From NCBI GenBank assembly GCA_045568115.1, contig JBJLBO010000004.1, positions 62,001-126,000 of the forward strand: a DNA stretch of 64,000 nucleotides, given 5' to 3'. Within the stretch, counting starts at the first letter, position 1, and every line of letters begins with the position of its first letter. The position numbers and the translations under genes are program-made. Below the pieces are notes generated by a model that made no database searches, was not told the origin of the DNA, and saw only the letters and a list, made by a program, of their open reading frames with translations. Below are positions 60,674 to 64,000 of the stretch, one piece after another. This stretch comes from MGIIb-O1 sp002457595 (GTDB lineage: Archaea; Thermoplasmatota; Poseidoniia; Poseidoniales; Thalassarchaeaceae).

Positions 60674-61756
60674 ATGGAATCGGTTCAGAGGGTAAGATAT
60701 CCTTCATTTGATTATGCAAATATCGACCCCTCATCAATCCCTTTAGTTGAAGTAATTGTCAGATCGGACTCTAGCCCACCAACACCTTTCAGAATAGGTA
60801 GGGAAGATAATTGGATTGTTGAATGGAGAGACAAAACACCAGAAGATGAACATCTCGAAATCATTGATTCAGTAACCACAACAGCAACACTACCCTTCCT
60901 AATGAGGACAAGGGATGGATGGTATATTGAACCCGATCCAATACATGCCATTGCTAGAAAATTAATCACACCCACTGTTGTCATTCTTATTTCTTCACTT
61001 CTCATTCATGCTATAGCTCCTGCATTAACTGGGATTGATGTACTTTCTTGGTTAACGCAAAAAACCTACAAAATTGGCCCACTAGACTATCCGGCTCTAA
61101 TTTTTATCACATTCCCACTTTTTATGCTCCCTATTATCCTCAGGAATGTTGCGAATTCACGTGACATTAGACGTCAGAATTTCTATATCCAAAATCCCTT
61201 AAATTCACCCATTATTGATTACCAAATTAACGACCGGAGTTTGACGATTATATCATTGAAAGCACCTGAAAATGTCGAAATTATTGGAGGTAGGTTACAA
61301 GTTGGTGTTGCTATTCCAGAAAGGGAAACCATTTTGAAGGCACTAAATAGAAATAACAATTCACAACCACCACCAGGAATGTCCACACCATTACCCGAAA
61401 GAAGAATTACCTCTACAGAAGAACATGGCACAGGGGTAGGGGAGGCTATTCCTATGCCGGTAAAACACTCTAGAGTACTTCTTTTAGAACCAATGAGAGT
61501 TAGAGCAAGAGGGGATTTCATGAAATTTATTGATGGCGAGACGATAAATCTGCAAGGGCCTAGTGAAAGATGGCCCGGGTCTATTTACTCATCATTAATT
61601 GCTTTACATTGGGAGTTGATAATTTATGCAAAACGTGGAAATACAAAAATGCGTTGGGTAAAACCGATTATAATACCAAATAGTGAAAACACAATCAATA
61701 TAGAAACTATGCCACTAAGGAATAGTAGATCGGAAATAAGCAGTGATTCTAATTGA
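60674..61756 (+). CDS. membrane-anchored protein with beta domains, unknown
   Basis: Unrecognised, 360 residues. A soluble N-terminal part (VEVIVRSDSSPPTPFRIGRE, FLMRTRDGWYIEPD), two hydrophobic spans (LITPTVVILISSLLIHAIAP and LDYPALIFITFPLFMLPIIL) at about 95-155, then a beta-rich domain that includes IIGGRLQVGVAIPERETILK, a proline-rich linker (NNNSQPPPGMSTPLPER) and VRARGDFMKFIDGETINLQG, reminiscent of arrestin-like or beta-sandwich domains. Coupled to the reductase upstream; overlaps mqnC tail to tail by 8 bases. Confidence 0.7.
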   Translation: MESVQRVRYPSFDYANIDPSSIPLVEVIVRSDSSPPTPFRIGREDNWIVEWRDKTPEDEHLEIIDSVTTTATLPFLMRTRDGWYIEPDPIHAIARKLITPTVVILISSLLIHAIAPALTGIDVLSWLTQKTYKIGPLDYPALIFITFPLFMLPIILRNVANSRDIRRQNFYIQNPLNSPIIDYQINDRSLTIISLKAPENVEIIGGRLQVGVAIPERETILKALNRNNNSQPPPGMSTPLPERRITSTEEHGTGVGEAIPMPVKHSRVLLLEPMRVRARGDFMKFIDGETINLQGPSERWPGSIYSSLIALHWELIIYAKRGNTKMRWVKPIIIPNSENTINIETMPLRNSRSEISSDSN

Positions 61757-62906
61757 TTATCTTGAGAAAATGAGAATCCTTAGAAGAGGAAAATTTCATT
61801 AAATTATAATCAGAGTCTCGTTCCCTAGGAATAAATCCTGCACCAATAATTACTCTTTGAAGCTCCTTGACGCCCGCCATCGTCTTTGTAGTCCCTGATG
61901 CGGAAACAACATTTTCTTCCATCATCGTAGAGCCAATATCATCAGCACCAGCAAATAATGCTAGCTGAGCTATTTCCATCCCCATTGTTGGCCAAGAAGC
62001 CTGAATATGAGATATATTATCAAGAAATAATCTAGAAATTGCTACATGTCTAAGATATTCGGGTGCGCTGACACCTAGTTCTACTCTATTTTTCCCTTTA
62101 TTCCTTTTTCCAAAAGAATTGTTTTCGAGTTGAACGGGCCATGCAATGAATGAAGTAAAACCAACCAATTTTTTAGAAACTGATTCGTCTTGTAGTTGTC
62201 GAATTTTATCCAAATGTTGAACCCTATTTACATAAGATTCACCAAAACCAATAACATTTGTAGCGGATGTTGTAAGACCAATTTGCTGAGCCTCGGCCAT
62301 AATTCTGAGCCAATTATCTGCTGAACCCTTTTTGGGTGAAATGTTTAATCGTAAATCATCGACTAACATTTCAGCACCTCCTCCGGGCAAACCATGCATT
62401 CCAGCATCCTTCAACATGAGTAATACGTCCTTAGTGGATAAACCACAAATCTCAGCTATTCCTTCTATTTCAATTGGAGAAAAGCAATCCAATGCGATTG
62501 ATGGATGATTAACTCGAAGTTTCTTTATTAAATCAATATACCAACCTATTTCCAGATTAGGATGAACGCCACCTTGCATGAGAACTCGAGACCCACCAAT
62601 TTCCTCTAATTCAGATAATCTTGCACTAATTTGTTCAAATGATTGAGTATATGATTCGTCATGATTTGGTGGACGATAGAAAGAACAGAATTGACAATTA
62701 ATAGTACAGACATTTGTATAATTTACATTTCTATCGATTAAATATGTGACTTCATCACCAGGGATTAAATTTTTTCTTCTAAGGAAAGCGGCATCAAGGA
62801 GTTCGTGAAAATCCGCTTCTTCATACAATAATGTGGCTTCTTCAATAGTCAAGCGAGGAGGATTTTCCTGTATTTGCTGAGAGATTAACTCTCTCCAACC
62901 AGACAT
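61749..62906 (-). CDS. mqnC: cyclic dehypoxanthinyl futalosine synthase MqnC
   Basis: Radical SAM enzyme that cyclises dehypoxanthine futalosine in menaquinone synthesis. VNYTNVCTINCQFCSFYRPP holds the CxxxCxxC (about residue 66); GGSRVLMQGGVHPNLEIGWY, HGLPGGGAEML, VGFTSFIAWPVQLENN and DDIGSTMMEENVVSASGTT distinguish MqnC from MqnE. 385 residues, normal length. Lies about 61 kb from mqnE-mqnA-mqnD. Starts 4 bases after the pepP stop on the same strand, so probably cotranscribed. Confidence 0.94.
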   Translation of the reverse strand: MSGWRELISQQIQENPPRLTIEEATLLYEEADFHELLDAAFLRRKNLIPGDEVTYLIDRNVNYTNVCTINCQFCSFYRPPNHDESYTQSFEQISARLSELEEIGGSRVLMQGGVHPNLEIGWYIDLIKKLRVNHPSIALDCFSPIEIEGIAEICGLSTKDVLLMLKDAGMHGLPGGGAEMLVDDLRLNISPKKGSADNWLRIMAEAQQIGLTTSATNVIGFGESYVNRVQHLDKIRQLQDESVSKKLVGFTSFIAWPVQLENNSFGKRNKGKNRVELGVSAPEYLRHVAISRLFLDNISHIQASWPTMGMEIAQLALFAGADDIGSTMMEENVVSASGTTKTMAGVKELQRVIIGAGFIPRERDSDYNLMKFSSSKDSHFLKIIN

Positions 62907-62910
62907 GAAT

Positions 62911-64000
62911 TCAGACTCCAGAGCCTACTAAAGCCTCAATTTCTTCAATTGTTTTTGGACAATCTGATGTAAGAACAACTGGGCCTTCTTCAGTTATGAG
63001 AATATCATCTTCAATACGGATTCCTATCTTTGAATACCTTTCGGGAATTTTTACATCAGTTCTCCAAGCACCAAAATAAAGCCCTGGTTCGACAGTTAGA
63101 ACCATCCCCGGCTCCAATACGGGTCCTTTGTCATCATCTCCTTGCCTTCCTCCACCAACATCGTGCACATCTAGACCTAGGAAATGGCCAGTCCCATGCA
63201 TGAAGAAGTTCCTATATGGGCCATCAAATTTTTCAGGGTCACCTATTGCATCTTCAATAGAACAATCTAGGATTCCAAGTTTGATAAGTCCTGCTGCAAG
63301 AACCTGTGATGCTGCAGTGTGTATAGAGAGCCAAGAAGACCCTTTTTGACATGCCTCAATCCCAGCAAGTTCCGCCTTGAGAACTAGCTCGTAAATTTCT
63401 CTCTGAGGATCAGTGAACTTGCCATTGACTGGCCATGTTCTAGTGACATCAGATGCGTAACCATGTACTTCACATCCAGCATCAACAAGAACTAGTTCTC
63501 CATCATTAACTACAGATTTATTTGTGTTATAATGCAAAATAGTGCCATTTTCTCCACCTCCCACAATTGAAGGATAGCTCCATTGACTCTTGCAATTCAT
63601 AAAATGTCCTTCTATTACAGACTGTATTTCCCATTCGCCAATACCTGAATGTGATACTTTCATCGCTTCGACGTGAGCTGAGGAAGCTATTTTTGCTGAT
63701 TCCAACATAAACTCAATTTCCTTAGGAGACTTAATTCGCCTCATTTTATCTAGAATAGGCCTAGGATCTGTATTCTGATAACCGGAATCTAAGACTATTT
63801 CATCAACAACTGAATTCAAATTAGAGATATAATGCACTCCATTACAGTCAGCTAAGACGGGATTTAATGGAGTCACTCATATTTTCAATAGAATCAGCCT
63901 CATCTACTGGCCATTCTGATGCTGCTTTTTCAACACCGATAATTCTGCCTTCCCAAATTTCTTTTTTTGTATCTCTAGGTTGAACAAACAAACAACTAAC
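62911..64000 (-). CDS. pepP: Xaa-Pro aminopeptidase (M24), 5' truncated by window edge and frameshifted
   Basis: Dimetal aminopeptidase cutting X-Pro bonds. The catalytic domain has all ligands: VLVDAGCEVHGYASDVTRTW, FFMHGTGHFLGLDVHDVGGG, VLTVEPGLYFG, GIRIEDDILITEEG; VGGGENGTILHYNTN is a family motif. The N-terminal domain is read in a different frame from the window edge to about 63862 (FVQPRDTKKEIWEGR, IIGVEKAASEWPVDEADS). Removing one base from ggg at 63859-63861 joins both. The remainder of the N-terminus lies beyond the edge. Confidence 0.88.

Noticed and set aside
1..64000. CRISPR arrays, insertion sequences, prophage or defence islands
   Set aside because: I saw no repeated spacer pattern, transposase, integrase or restriction gene. 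The unusual EVE protein and the QueC fusion sit in housekeeping contexts, not in a defence island.

Overview
The window looks like a fragment of a planktonic marine euryarchaeon, most likely Poseidoniia (Marine Group II or III). This is inference from gene content; I could run no search. Archaeal information-processing genes are present: primase small subunit, PAN, MBF1, Kae1, Tsr3, ribosomal proteins S17e, L31e, L39e and S19e, an archaeal-type SRP RNA and geranylgeranyl reductase. They sit among many bacterial-type metabolic genes: type I FolE, bacterial-type TopA, Hut enzymes, class 2 PyrD, Ni-SOD and CcmE. Most of the DNA is AT-rich, genes are tightly packed, starts are often GTG or TTG, and there is no sign of phage, IS elements or CRISPR.

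Layout. 1-2.9 kb: end of mqnE, then mqnA, a HEAT protein and mqnD, for futalosine-route menaquinone. 2.9-10.1 kb: primase, two unknown proteins, a CNNM/CBS protein, MetRS, Tsr3 and MBF1. 10.2-20.4 kb: PAN, then histidine degradation (ftcD, fchA, a frameshifted hutU, hutH, with hutI on the other strand), alaX, tRNA-Val, a 51-residue zinc-ribbon gene and kae1. 20.4-23.3 kb: methylmalonyl-CoA mutase and epimerase. 23.3-26.6 kb: an operon of a ribbon-helix-helix regulator, folE, queE, a queC-msrB fusion and queD, behind a perfect 20-bp palindrome. 26.6-34.5 kb: a membrane-tethered winged-helix regulator flanked by a shared 10-mer, a peptidase, a thiamine pyrophosphokinase-like gene, glycosyltransferases and membrane proteins. 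34.5-36.5 kb: TrmJ and four ribosomal proteins. 36.6-43.7 kb: surface and TPR proteins, then a molybdopterin oxidoreductase with FdhD, an IscA-type carrier and YgfZ. 43.8-51 kb: Ni-SOD and its protease, a 2-hydroxyacid dehydrogenase, an SDR (frameshifted) coupled to a steroid 5-alpha-reductase homologue, and ValRS. 51-64 kb: an RND/MMPL exporter, EVE protein, SRP RNA, CcmE, PyrD, TopA, geranylgeranyl reductase, mqnC and a truncated, frameshifted Xaa-Pro peptidase.

Together the genes suggest a respiring heterotroph that degrades peptides and amino acids (PAN, M24 and M29-like peptidases, Hut pathway, propionyl branch through methylmalonyl-CoA). It would use menaquinone, to which class 2 PyrD can donate electrons, cope with oxygen through Ni-SOD and MsrB, and make a 7-deazaguanine tRNA base.

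The observations I rate highest are the QueC-MsrB fusion whose QueC half has lost all its usual zinc cysteines; the palindrome with the RHH regulator at the head of the same operon; the SDR/5-alpha-reductase pair in a GC-richer patch; and the membrane-anchored regulator with its repeated GGGTAGCGTA sites. Three genes (hutU, the SDR and pepP) each carry one extra base in or next to a short homopolymer. Sequencing error is the simplest reading, so they should not be called pseudogenes without a check.
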